Shown piece after piece: positions 8,622 through 15,575 of a stretch of 24,382 nt of DNA. Below the pieces are notes generated by a model. The model saw nothing but the letters and a program-made list of their open reading frames with translations. It did no database searches and was not told the origin of the DNA. A program made the translations under genes and the position numbers. Numbering within the stretch: the first letter of the stretch is position 1; every line of letters begins with the position of its first letter. Source of the stretch: SpSt-583 sp034434015. Lineage in GTDB: Bacteria > Chloroflexota > Anaerolineae > Anaerolineales > UBA6663. The stretch covers positions 1 through 24,382 of the forward strand of contig DAOUAB010000077.1 of the NCBI GenBank assembly GCA_034434015.1, in the 5' to 3' direction.

Positions 8622-9509
8622 ATGGCCCTGACCTCCGGCCTGCTCCTCGTCGATAAGCCCTCCGGCCTCACCTCGCACGACGTGGTCGCCATCGTGCGGC
8701 GCGGCGCGCGCGAGAGGCGCGTCGGCCACGCCGGCACCCTGGACCCGCTCGCCACCGGCCTGCTGGTGGTCTGCCTGGGCGCCGCCACGCGGCTGAGCGA
8801 ATATCTCCTGGATAAAGACAAACACTATCAGGCCCGGGTGCGCCTGGGCGCCGCCACGGACACCTACGACGCCGCCGGCGAAGTGCTCTCCGTCAGCGAA
8901 CAACTGCCGGAGCGCGCGGCGGTCGAAGCCGCCCTGGCCGCGTTTCGCGGACCGATCATGCAGACCCCGCCGGCCTTCTCGGCCCTCAAGCTCGGCGGGC
9001 AGCGGGCCTACGCCCTGGCGCGGCGCGGCGAGGCCGTGGCGCTGGCGCCGCGCCCGGTCACGATCTACGCGCTGGAGCTGACCGAGTGGACGCCGCCGGA
9101 GTGCGTGCTGGACATCCATTGTTCGGCCGGCACGTATATCCGCTCGCTGGCGCACGACCTGGGCCGGGCGCTGGGCTGCGGCGCGCATCTGGCGGCCCTG
9201 CGCCGGACGGCCTCGGGCGGCCTGCAGCTCGCCGACGCCGCGCCGCTGGACGAGCTGCGCGCGGGCTTCGCCTCCGGCGACTGGCGGCGCCATCTGCGCC
9301 CGCTGGACGCGGCCGTGCCGGAGTGGCCGGCCCTCCACCTGTCCGCGGACGAGGCGCGGCGCGTACAGAACGGCCAGGCGGTGCGCCTGACGGCGCAGGC
9401 GTCCGGCTGGGCGCGCGCGTATAATCCGGCCGGAAAGTTCTTCGCCGTCCTGCGCGCCGACCCGGGGGCAGGCGTCTGGCGGCCGGAGAAGGTTTTAGGT
9501 GAGAATTGA
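8622..9509 (+). CDS. truB: tRNA pseudouridine(55) synthase TruB
   Basis: TruB isomerises U55 in the T-loop of tRNAs and acts as a tRNA chaperone. The 295-residue protein begins with GLLLVDKPSGLTSHDVV and carries the catalytic motif GHAGTLDPLATGLL with the nucleophile Asp41. It continues with KHYQARVRLGAATDTYDAAG, QTPPAFSALKLGGQRAYALAR and a C-terminal PUA-like region (VQNGQAVRLTAQ). The ATG follows the nrnA stop codon with no gap, and the stop overlaps the TTG codon from which ribF could also start, so translation is probably coupled on both sides. Confidence 0.96.
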   Translation: MALTSGLLLVDKPSGLTSHDVVAIVRRGARERRVGHAGTLDPLATGLLVVCLGAATRLSEYLLDKDKHYQARVRLGAATDTYDAAGEVLSVSEQLPERAAVEAALAAFRGPIMQTPPAFSALKLGGQRAYALARRGEAVALAPRPVTIYALELTEWTPPECVLDIHCSAGTYIRSLAHDLGRALGCGAHLAALRRTASGGLQLADAAPLDELRAGFASGDWRRHLRPLDAAVPEWPALHLSADEARRVQNGQAVRLTAQASGWARAYNPAGKFFAVLRADPGAGVWRPEKVLGEN

Positions 9510-9514
9510 ATCCA

Positions 9515-10456
9515 ATGCAACAGGTCGTCTCTCTTGAAGCCCTGAGCCTGGATCGTCCGGCCTGCGTCGCGATTGGCGCGTTCGACGGCGTCCATCGCGG
9601 GCACCAGGCCCTGATCGGCGATATGGTCCGGCGCGCCCAGGCCACGGGACGGGCGGCCGTGGTCATCACGTTCTATCCGCATCCGTCCGTCTTCCTGCGC
9701 GGGCGGCGGCCGTCGTTCTATCTCTCGACGCCGGAGGCCAAGGCCGACTACCTCGCGGCGCTCGGCGTGGACGCGCTGGTCACGCATACCTTCGACGCCG
9801 CCTTTGCGGCGATCACGGCCGACGCGTACCTGGCGCAATTGGTGCGGCATGCGCGCCTGAGCGAGTTGTGGTGCGGCGAGGACTTCGCCCTCGGCCACAA
9901 CCGCGTCGGCAACGTCGCCTACCTGCGGGCGGCCGGCGCGCGGCTCGGGTTCACGGTCACGGTCCAGACGCCGAGCCTCATCGACGGCGAGATCATCTCC
10001 AGCACGCGCATCCGCCAGTGCCTGCGCGACGGCGCCGTCGAGCAGGCCGCGCGCGCCCTGGGCCGCCCGTTCCGGCTGACGGGGACCGTGGTGGAAGGCG
10101 CCAAACGCGGGCGCACCATCGGCGTGCCTACCGCCAACCTGGCCGTCTCCGAGGAACACGCCATCCCGGCCACCGGTGTGTATGTCTGCCACGCCTATCT
10201 GGCGGCGTCGGGCGGAACCGACCGGACCCCGGCCGTGACCAACATCGGCTACCGCCCCACCTTCAACTCCACCGAGCCGAAGCTGACGGTCGAGACCCAT
10301 CTGCTGGACTTCGCCGCCGACCTGTACGGCCGCGCGCTGACGCTGGAGTTCCTGGCGCGCCTGCGGCCGGAGATGAAGTTCAGCGGCGTGGACGCGCTGG
10401 TGGCGCAGATCCGGCAGGACATCGCCGCCGCGCGCGCGCGGCTGGCGGCCGAGTAA
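9515..10456 (+). CDS. ribF: Bifunctional riboflavin kinase / FAD synthetase
   Basis: RibF phosphorylates riboflavin to FMN and adenylates FMN to FAD. The N-terminal nucleotidyltransferase domain has GAFDGVHRGHQALI, FYPHPSVFLR and SSTRIRQCL. The C-terminal flavokinase domain has GTVVEGAKRGRTIGVPTANL and NIGYRPTFN, and ends with FLARLRPEMKF. The length of 313 residues is normal. I chose ATG 9515, preceded by AGGTGAG at 9497-9503; a TTG at 9506 overlapping the truB stop would add three residues. It is followed after 12 bases by the FAD-dependent thymidylate synthase gene, an attractive functional pairing. Confidence 0.96.
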   Translation: MQQVVSLEALSLDRPACVAIGAFDGVHRGHQALIGDMVRRAQATGRAAVVITFYPHPSVFLRGRRPSFYLSTPEAKADYLAALGVDALVTHTFDAAFAAITADAYLAQLVRHARLSELWCGEDFALGHNRVGNVAYLRAAGARLGFTVTVQTPSLIDGEIISSTRIRQCLRDGAVEQAARALGRPFRLTGTVVEGAKRGRTIGVPTANLAVSEEHAIPATGVYVCHAYLAASGGTDRTPAVTNIGYRPTFNSTEPKLTVETHLLDFAADLYGRALTLEFLARLRPEMKFSGVDALVAQIRQDIAAARARLAAE

Positions 10457-10468
10457 AGGGAGGCGCCG

Positions 10469-11890
10469 ATGACCGCGCGCCAGGTCTACGTCCTCAGCCC
10501 GCGGGATCTCAGCCCGGAGACCATCGCCGTCACCTTCGCCAAGACCTCGCGCAGCCCCGAGTCCTTCCGTGAGATCGCGGCCGAGCTGACCGACGCCGCC
10601 TCGGCCCAGTTCCATGAGAAGTGGGTCGTCGGCTACGGCCACGCCAGCGTGGCGGAGCACGCCGTCCTGCACATCGCGGTGGAGAATGTCTCGCGGCTGG
10701 CGATTGAGTGCCTGGAGTCCAACCGCCTGGCCTCCTACACCGAGAAGTCGACGCGTTACCAGATGTGGGAGCCGGAAGGCTATTACGTGCCGGACGCCAT
10801 CGCCGCCAGCCGGCAGGCCGGCCGGTACCGCGAGACGTGCCGGCGGTTGTTCGACGCGTACCAGCGCTCGCTGGGGCCGGTCCAGCGCCTGATGCAGGCC
10901 CGCTTCCCGCGCAAGGAGGGCGAGAGCGAGGCGCGCTGGGACAGCCGCCTGCGGTCGAAGTACGTGGACCACTGCCGCTTCCTGCTGCCCGCCGCGGCGC
11001 TGGCCAACGTCGGCGTGACCGCCAACGCGCGCGTCCTGGAGCACGCCATCCGCAAGATGCTGTCTCATCCGCTGGACGAGGTGCGCGCGCTGGGCGCGGA
11101 CGTGAAGCGCGTGGCGCAGGGCGAGACGCCGACCCTGGTGAAGTACGCCGACGCCGCGCCGTACCTGGCGGAGTCGGCGGCGGCCCTCACGGAACAAAGC
11201 CGACAGTGGACAGCGGACAGCGGACAGCGGCCGGCGGCCGAAGTCGAGCTGATTGACTATGATCCGCAGGCGGAGGACAAGTTCCTGGCCGCCTGCCTGT
11301 ACCGGCACGGCGGCGCGAGCCTGGCGGAGTGCCGGGCGGCCGTGGCGGGCATGGACGCCGCGCAGAAGACGGCGCTGGCGGACGCGGCGCTGGGCCGGCT
11401 GGGCCCGTACGATACGCCGCTGCGCGAGCTGGAGCACGTCACCTACACCGTCGACGTCGTCATGGACCAGGGCGGTTATTTTGAGATCAAGCGTCATCGC
11501 ATGATGACGCAGAGCCCGCAGCGGCTCACGGCGCGGCTGGGCTACGCCACCCCGCGCGCTATCGTGGAGGCCGGTTTCGGGGAAGAGTATCACGCGGCGA
11601 TGCAGGCGGCCGGCGAGGCCTATGCCGCGCTCGCGGCCGACTTTCCGGAGGCCGCCAGTTACGTGGTGCCCAACGGCTTCTATCGCCGCGTGCTGATGAC
11701 CCTGAACCTGCGCCAGGCCTTCCACCTGTGCGAACTGCGCTCGGCGCCCAACGCCCACTTCTCGGTGCGGCGGACGGCCGGCCAGCTCTACGAAGCCATC
11801 CGCCGGGTCCACCCCCGGCTGGCGGGTTACATGCGCCTGGAGGGCCGCCCGGCCTGGCGCGAGGTCGAGGCCGAGTTCTTTGCCGCCTGA
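10469..11890 (+). CDS. thyX: Tandem-domain FAD-dependent thymidylate synthase (ThyX family)
   Basis: ThyX makes dTMP from dUMP using FAD, NADPH and methylenetetrahydrofolate. At 473 residues this protein is about twice the usual length and consists of two ThyX-like repeats. Repeat 1 (about 1-250) has GHASVAEH (H58, H64) and ASYTEKSTRYQ, but the RHR signature is replaced by Ser84-Asn85-Arg86. Repeat 2 (about 270-473) keeps RHR (342-344) but lacks the following Asn-Glu and Ser positions, and has LNLRQAFHLCELR. The active site may therefore combine residues from both halves. Seven-base tandem repeats lie in the linker DNA. AGGGAGG at 10457-10462 region precedes the ATG. This is the last gene of the nusA operon. 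Confidence 0.88.
   Translation: MTARQVYVLSPRDLSPETIAVTFAKTSRSPESFREIAAELTDAASAQFHEKWVVGYGHASVAEHAVLHIAVENVSRLAIECLESNRLASYTEKSTRYQMWEPEGYYVPDAIAASRQAGRYRETCRRLFDAYQRSLGPVQRLMQARFPRKEGESEARWDSRLRSKYVDHCRFLLPAAALANVGVTANARVLEHAIRKMLSHPLDEVRALGADVKRVAQGETPTLVKYADAAPYLAESAAALTEQSRQWTADSGQRPAAEVELIDYDPQAEDKFLAACLYRHGGASLAECRAAVAGMDAAQKTALADAALGRLGPYDTPLRELEHVTYTVDVVMDQGGYFEIKRHRMMTQSPQRLTARLGYATPRAIVEAGFGEEYHAAMQAAGEAYAALAADFPEAASYVVPNGFYRRVLMTLNLRQAFHLCELRSAPNAHFSVRRTAGQLYEAIRRVHPRLAGYMRLEGRPAWREVEAEFFAA
11203..11230 (+). repeat. Four tandem heptamers inside thyX
   Basis: Four consecutive seven-base units, ACAGTGG followed by three ACAGCGG, lie in the region encoding the linker between the two ThyX repeats. 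The unit length is not a multiple of three, so the encoded residues (RQWTADSGQR) do not repeat. Confidence 0.85.
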
Positions 11891-11911
11891 TCGGCGCCGG
11901 CCCCGGTTATA

Positions 11912-11935
11912 GGCGGGTTGAGGTCCGCGCCCGCC
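11912..11935 (+). other. Weak hairpin after thyX
   Basis: GGCGGG (11912-11917) can pair with CCCGCC (11930-11935) across a 12-base loop, 22 bases after the thyX stop. No T-run follows, so it is not a convincing intrinsic terminator. No better end of the long operon is visible before the next promoter. Confidence 0.3.
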
Positions 11936-11941
11936 GGCCGC

Positions 11942-11971
11942 TTGTGGCCGTGGGTGGGCCGGCGATACAAT
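11942..11971 (+). promoter_or_regulatory. Predicted promoter of the sensor-regulator gene
   Basis: TACAAT at 11966-11971 is preceded by TTGTGG at 11942-11947 with an 18-base spacer. The expected start near 11978 leaves a short leader of about 25 bases before the ATG at 12003. The -35 match is partial. Confidence 0.5.
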
Positions 11972-12002
11972 CAGTTAGCAGCGTAGCCCCGGGAAATCGA
12001 GC

Positions 12003-13766
12003 ATGGCGAAGCCTTTACGCGTCCTGTTGGTCGCCGATGCGGCCGATGACGCCATTCCCTTATTGCTGGACGAACTGCGGCGCGGCGATTACGAGCTGCA
12101 GGTCGAACGCGTCGACACGGCCGCCGCGATGCGCGCGGCGCTGGAGGCGCCCGCCTGGGATGTGATCCTGGCCGGGTATGCCCTCCAGCACTTCAGCGCC
12201 TCCGCGGCGCTGGCGGTCCTGCGCGACAGCGGGCTGGATATCCCCTGCCTGGTGATCACCGACGCCGAAGAGAACGAGAGCCTGCGGACGGCGCTGACCG
12301 TCGGCGGGCACGACTGCATCCGGTTGCAGAACCTGGCGCGCCTGGTCCCGGCGGTGGAACGCGAGATGCGGGCGGCCCGGGTGCGCGCGGCGCGGGCCCT
12401 CACCGAGGCGGCGCTGCGCGAGGCCGAGGCCAGGTACCGCCTGCTGGTGGAGCAGTTGCCGGTCGGCGTCCACGTGATGGCGCTGGACGCCGACGGCAGC
12501 ACGCTCTCGATCAGCCCGCCGCTGGAGCGCATCCTGGGCTTCTCCCTGGCGGAGTGGGTGGCCGACCCGCAACTCTGGCGGCGGCAGATCCACGCCGAGG
12601 ACCGCGAGCGCGCCCTGGCCGAGCTGGCGCATGTGTACACGCCCGGCGCCGGCCCGGCCATCGCCGAGTACCGGATGCTGGCCCGCGATGGGCGCGTGGT
12701 CTGGATCCGCGACGAAACCCTGCTCGTGCGCGACGCGGCCGGCCAGCCGCGCTACCTGCAGAGCGTCAAACTCGACATCACGACCCGCAAGCGGAGCGAG
12801 GCCGAGGCCGAGGCCCTCCAGCGGGATATGTCCCAGTGGGTAAAAGAGCTGGAGCAGGCCAACCGGGAGATGGCGCTGGTGACGGAACTGGCGCAGATGC
12901 TCCAGGGCTGCCGCAGCGCCGACGAGGCCTTCCGGGTGGCCGCCGACTTTATCCCGCTCCTCTTTCCGGCAGAGTCCGGCGCGCTGTACCGCCTGACGCC
13001 GTCAACGCCCGACCGGCTCGAGCGGGCGGCCGCCTGGGGCCGTTTCCCGCCGGCCGAGGCGGAGTTGGCCAGGGACGACTGCCTGGCGTTGCGGCGCAGC
13101 CGGCCGGTGGCCGCCGACGTGCCCTTCTCCGGCCAGGCCTGCGCGCACCTGGGCGAGCCGGCGCCGATGAGCACGCTGTGCGTGCCGTTGAGCGCCCAGG
13201 GCGAGACGCTGGGAATGCTGCACTTGCGCCTGCGCCGCAACACCGGCGAACTGCGGCCGCCCGACGCCCTGCGCGAGGCCCTGACCGAGCCTAAACAGCG
13301 CCTGGCGGCGACCGTGGCCGAGCAGCTGGCCCTGGTGCTGGCCAACCTCAAACGCCAGGCGGAGCTGCAGGCGCGCGTGGACAGCGCCGAGCTGGCGGCC
13401 GGCGACGCCAACGGGACGGAGGCCGCCGAGCTGGCCGCGCAAGTGGTCGTCGGGCCGCTGGTCCTCAACTGCCGGACCTTCGAGCTCTGGGTCGGCGACC
13501 GGGTGGTCAACCCGACGCCGGTAGAGTTCGATCTGCTTCAATTCCTGATGCGCAACGCCGGCAAGGTCTTCACGGCCGAGCAGCTTCTGCAAGAGGTCTG
13601 GCGTTACCCGCCGGGCACCGGCAGCCAGGAGCTGGTGCGCGCGCACGTCAAGAACCTGCGCGCCAAGCTGGAGCCGAACCCGCGTCGGCCGGTCTTCCTC
13701 AAAACGATTGGCCGCTTCGGCTACACCATCACGCCGGGCGAAACCCCCGAGCCTGAACAGGCTTAA
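12003..13766 (+). CDS. One-component regulator: degenerate receiver, PAS, GAF-like and OmpR/PhoB DNA-binding domains
   Basis: This 587-residue protein joins a CheY-like N-terminal domain (about 1-125), a PAS domain (about 140-265, with EQLPVGVHVM and the typical PAC end QSVKLDITTRKRSE), a coiled coil (about 266-295), a GAF-like domain (about 296-450) and a C-terminal winged helix of the OmpR/PhoB type (about 485-583; NPTPVEFDLLQFLMRNAGKV and RAHVKNLRAKLE). No histidine kinase or output enzyme is present, so it should bind DNA in response to a ligand or redox signal sensed by PAS or GAF. In the receiver the phospho-acceptor position is Gly58 and the conserved Lys is Leu108, so phosphorylation is unlikely. 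Its targets are unknown; the neighbouring envelope genes are candidates. It has its own promoter and terminator. Confidence 0.85.
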   Translation: MAKPLRVLLVADAADDAIPLLLDELRRGDYELQVERVDTAAAMRAALEAPAWDVILAGYALQHFSASAALAVLRDSGLDIPCLVITDAEENESLRTALTVGGHDCIRLQNLARLVPAVEREMRAARVRAARALTEAALREAEARYRLLVEQLPVGVHVMALDADGSTLSISPPLERILGFSLAEWVADPQLWRRQIHAEDRERALAELAHVYTPGAGPAIAEYRMLARDGRVVWIRDETLLVRDAAGQPRYLQSVKLDITTRKRSEAEAEALQRDMSQWVKELEQANREMALVTELAQMLQGCRSADEAFRVAADFIPLLFPAESGALYRLTPSTPDRLERAAAWGRFPPAEAELARDDCLALRRSRPVAADVPFSGQACAHLGEPAPMSTLCVPLSAQGETLGMLHLRLRRNTGELRPPDALREALTEPKQRLAATVAEQLALVLANLKRQAELQARVDSAELAAGDANGTEAAELAAQVVVGPLVLNCRTFELWVGDRVVNPTPVEFDLLQFLMRNAGKVFTAEQLLQEVWRYPPGTGSQELVRAHVKNLRAKLEPNPRRPVFLKTIGRFGYTITPGETPEPEQA

Positions 13767-13801
13767 GCCGCCGCTCATCTTGCTTCTAACCTGACAGGCG
13801 C

Positions 13802-13849
13802 CGCGCCCAACCGGTTATGACCGGAAGGGCGTTTTGCGTTTTGGGCGCG
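13802..13849 (+). terminator. Intrinsic terminator with an alternative longer stem
   Basis: CGCCC (13804-13808), AA, CCGG pairs with CCGG, AA, GGGCG (13827-13831) around a TTATGA loop and is followed by TTTTGCGTTTT (13832-13842), an intrinsic terminator for the regulator gene. The same 5' arm can instead pair in a nine-base stem, CGCGCCCAA (13802-13810) with TTGGGCGCG (13841-13849), which would take up part of the T-run. The region from here to 13968 has no other clear signal beyond the ribosome binding site of the next gene. Confidence 0.75.
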
Positions 13850-13968
13850 TTAGAAAAAACGAAGTTTCACGCAACCTTCGCGCCGCCTTACTCTCCCTTT
13901 GCTGACCGGCTTGGGCGGAAACGCTATCGTGTCGGCGTCAGTGACTTCAGCTTCTGGGAGGAAAAGCC

Positions 13969-15381
13969 ATGAAGAAGTTGCGTATGCTTTTGATGATCGT
14001 GATGGCGACCGTCGGCCTCGGGTGGGCGCGCGCGACGTGGCGCCGCCGGCTGGCGGCCCGGATCGTGGTGTCCGGCCTGGCCTTCGGCCTGGCGGGCCTG
14101 ATCGCGGCGCTCATCGGCCTGGCGCCGGCCAACGCTGGCGCGCTGGCTCAGGCCCTGGCCTTGCAGCCGGGCGCCAGCCTCGACCTCACCTGTTCGACCC
14201 GGCTGGTCGTCGAGTGGTCGTCCAACCGTAAGGCGGCCAAGATCACGTGTGTGGCCTTGCCGGCCACGCGCACGGCCACACGCACGCGGACGGCCGTGAC
14301 GCGCACCCCGACCCGCGCGGCCACGCACACGCCGACCGCGCTGGCGCCGGCGGCCACCGCCACCTCGATCCCACCGACCGCCACCTTCACGCCGGTCCCG
14401 CCGACCGCCACGTTCACCAGCCCGCCGCCGAGCGCCACGCCGCCTCACCATGAACCCACGGCCACGGCCACGGCGCACCACCACGAGCCGACTGCGACGG
14501 CCGCGGCGCCGGTGGCCGGGCAACCCTGTCCGGAGAGCCTGCATGACCCGCACACCTGGCATGCGCCGGTGCACAGCAGCGGCTGCTACTTCGGACATGA
14601 ACACGGCGACGCCCCGCCGAACTGGGTCGCCGCCTCACGCTGGGCGCCCATGTTCTCCCATCCGGGCAATACCCCGAACGAGAACGTGCTCAAGCACACC
14701 AGCTTCAAGGGCTTCACGCTCACCGACGACGGCGTCGCGCTGTATGTGATCATGCACCTGGACACCAACCCGAACGGGCACAGCTCGCGCTTCCACTCCT
14801 ATCAGGCCTGGGCGCGCGACGCCTCCGGCGCGGTGAGCTACTGGGACCTGTGGGCCGATTTCGGCGAGGGCAACAACACCGGCCCCAACGTCCGGCCGAA
14901 CGACACCTGCGATGGGTCTACGTCAATCCGGCCGATCATGGGCGTGAATCACGCCGAGTGCCCGCTGAGCTTCGAGTCGTGGTACAGCCGCGCCGGCGCC
15001 CCTGGCTGGGGCTGGGACTTCGGCTTCAACGTGAAGGCGCAGTATTACCATGGCCCGCGGCCGGGCCAGTCCAGCAATCCGGACCTGACCGCCGTGTCCA
15101 CCTGGCTGCCCACCGGCAACCTGAACGACGTGCGCCGCATCGAAGCGGCCTGGTATGAGTTCCGCGCGCATCCCACCGGCACTTTCTACTCGACGCAGTT
15201 CGGCGACCTGGTCTCCGGGCCGAGCGATCCGGTCTGCGGCACAACGCGCACTTACGGCGAGAAGAGCTACACGGTGCTGTGCCTGGAGCAGTATATCGCC
15301 CCGACCATGACGTCGCTGAGTTTTCCGGGCAATAGTGTGCAGAAGGAGTACGATATGACCGGCGTGAACCTGCCGAACTGA
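13969..15381 (+). CDS. Secreted or membrane-anchored protein with Thr/Pro-rich stalk and HEHGD domain
   Basis: This 470-residue protein has a basic N-terminus and a strongly hydrophobic segment (about residues 30-58, ending in PANAGA, a possible signal peptidase site). A low-complexity Thr/Pro/Ala stalk with repeated TxTPT-like units follows (about 95-185). The C-terminal 290 residues form a globular domain that I cannot name. It contains HTWHAPVHSSGCYFGHEHGD near residues 190-212, several Trp-rich stretches and cysteines at DTCDGS, HAECPL, DPVCGT and TVLCLEQ. The clustered His/Asp residues could bind a metal; the cysteines suggest disulfides outside the cell. GGGAGG just upstream is a good ribosome binding site. 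It is a single gene closed by its own strong terminator. Confidence 0.75.
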   Translation: MKKLRMLLMIVMATVGLGWARATWRRRLAARIVVSGLAFGLAGLIAALIGLAPANAGALAQALALQPGASLDLTCSTRLVVEWSSNRKAAKITCVALPATRTATRTRTAVTRTPTRAATHTPTALAPAATATSIPPTATFTPVPPTATFTSPPPSATPPHHEPTATATAHHHEPTATAAAPVAGQPCPESLHDPHTWHAPVHSSGCYFGHEHGDAPPNWVAASRWAPMFSHPGNTPNENVLKHTSFKGFTLTDDGVALYVIMHLDTNPNGHSSRFHSYQAWARDASGAVSYWDLWADFGEGNNTGPNVRPNDTCDGSTSIRPIMGVNHAECPLSFESWYSRAGAPGWGWDFGFNVKAQYYHGPRPGQSSNPDLTAVSTWLPTGNLNDVRRIEAAWYEFRAHPTGTFYSTQFGDLVSGPSDPVCGTTRTYGEKSYTVLCLEQYIAPTMTSLSFPGNSVQKEYDMTGVNLPN

Positions 15382-15410
15382 CGTCCGGAGGGACCCCTCG
15401 CTGAAGTGCC

Positions 15411-15444
15411 CGACGGCGGGGCCTGTGGCCCCGCCGTCGCTTTT
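15411..15444 (+). terminator. Strong intrinsic terminator after the HEHGD protein gene
   Basis: A perfect 13-bp GC-rich stem (15411-15423 with 15427-15439) closes a TGT loop and is followed by CTTTT (15440-15444). It lies 30 bases after the stop codon. On the opposite strand it would also help to end transcription of the convergent LCP gene, although a T-run is lacking there. Confidence 0.85.
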
Positions 15445-15464
15445 CCGATCACAGCCGCCGAGGG

Positions 15465-15575
15465 CATGGCCCCGGCGCCGCCGGGAGCCGAGGGGAGTGC
15501 GGAGGCGGCTCATGGCCCCGGCGCCGCCGGGAGGCTGAAGGGGGCGCGGAGTTGACTCAGGGTCCCGGCGCCGGG
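15465..15575. repeat. Tandem repeat of 46-47 bp, about 2.4 copies
   Basis: The core CATGGCCCCGGCGCCGCCGG occurs at 15465 and again at 15511, and a diverged partial copy (CAGGGTCCCGGCGCCGG) starts at 15558. The spacing is 46 and 47 bases. The third copy overlaps the last codons of the minus-strand LCP gene, so the array may have grown from its 3' end. Confidence 0.75.

Noticed and set aside
13925..13930. TATCGT as a -10 box for the secreted protein gene
   Set aside because: No -35-like hexamer lies at 16-18 bases; TTGGGC is only eight bases away, so I do not call a promoter here.
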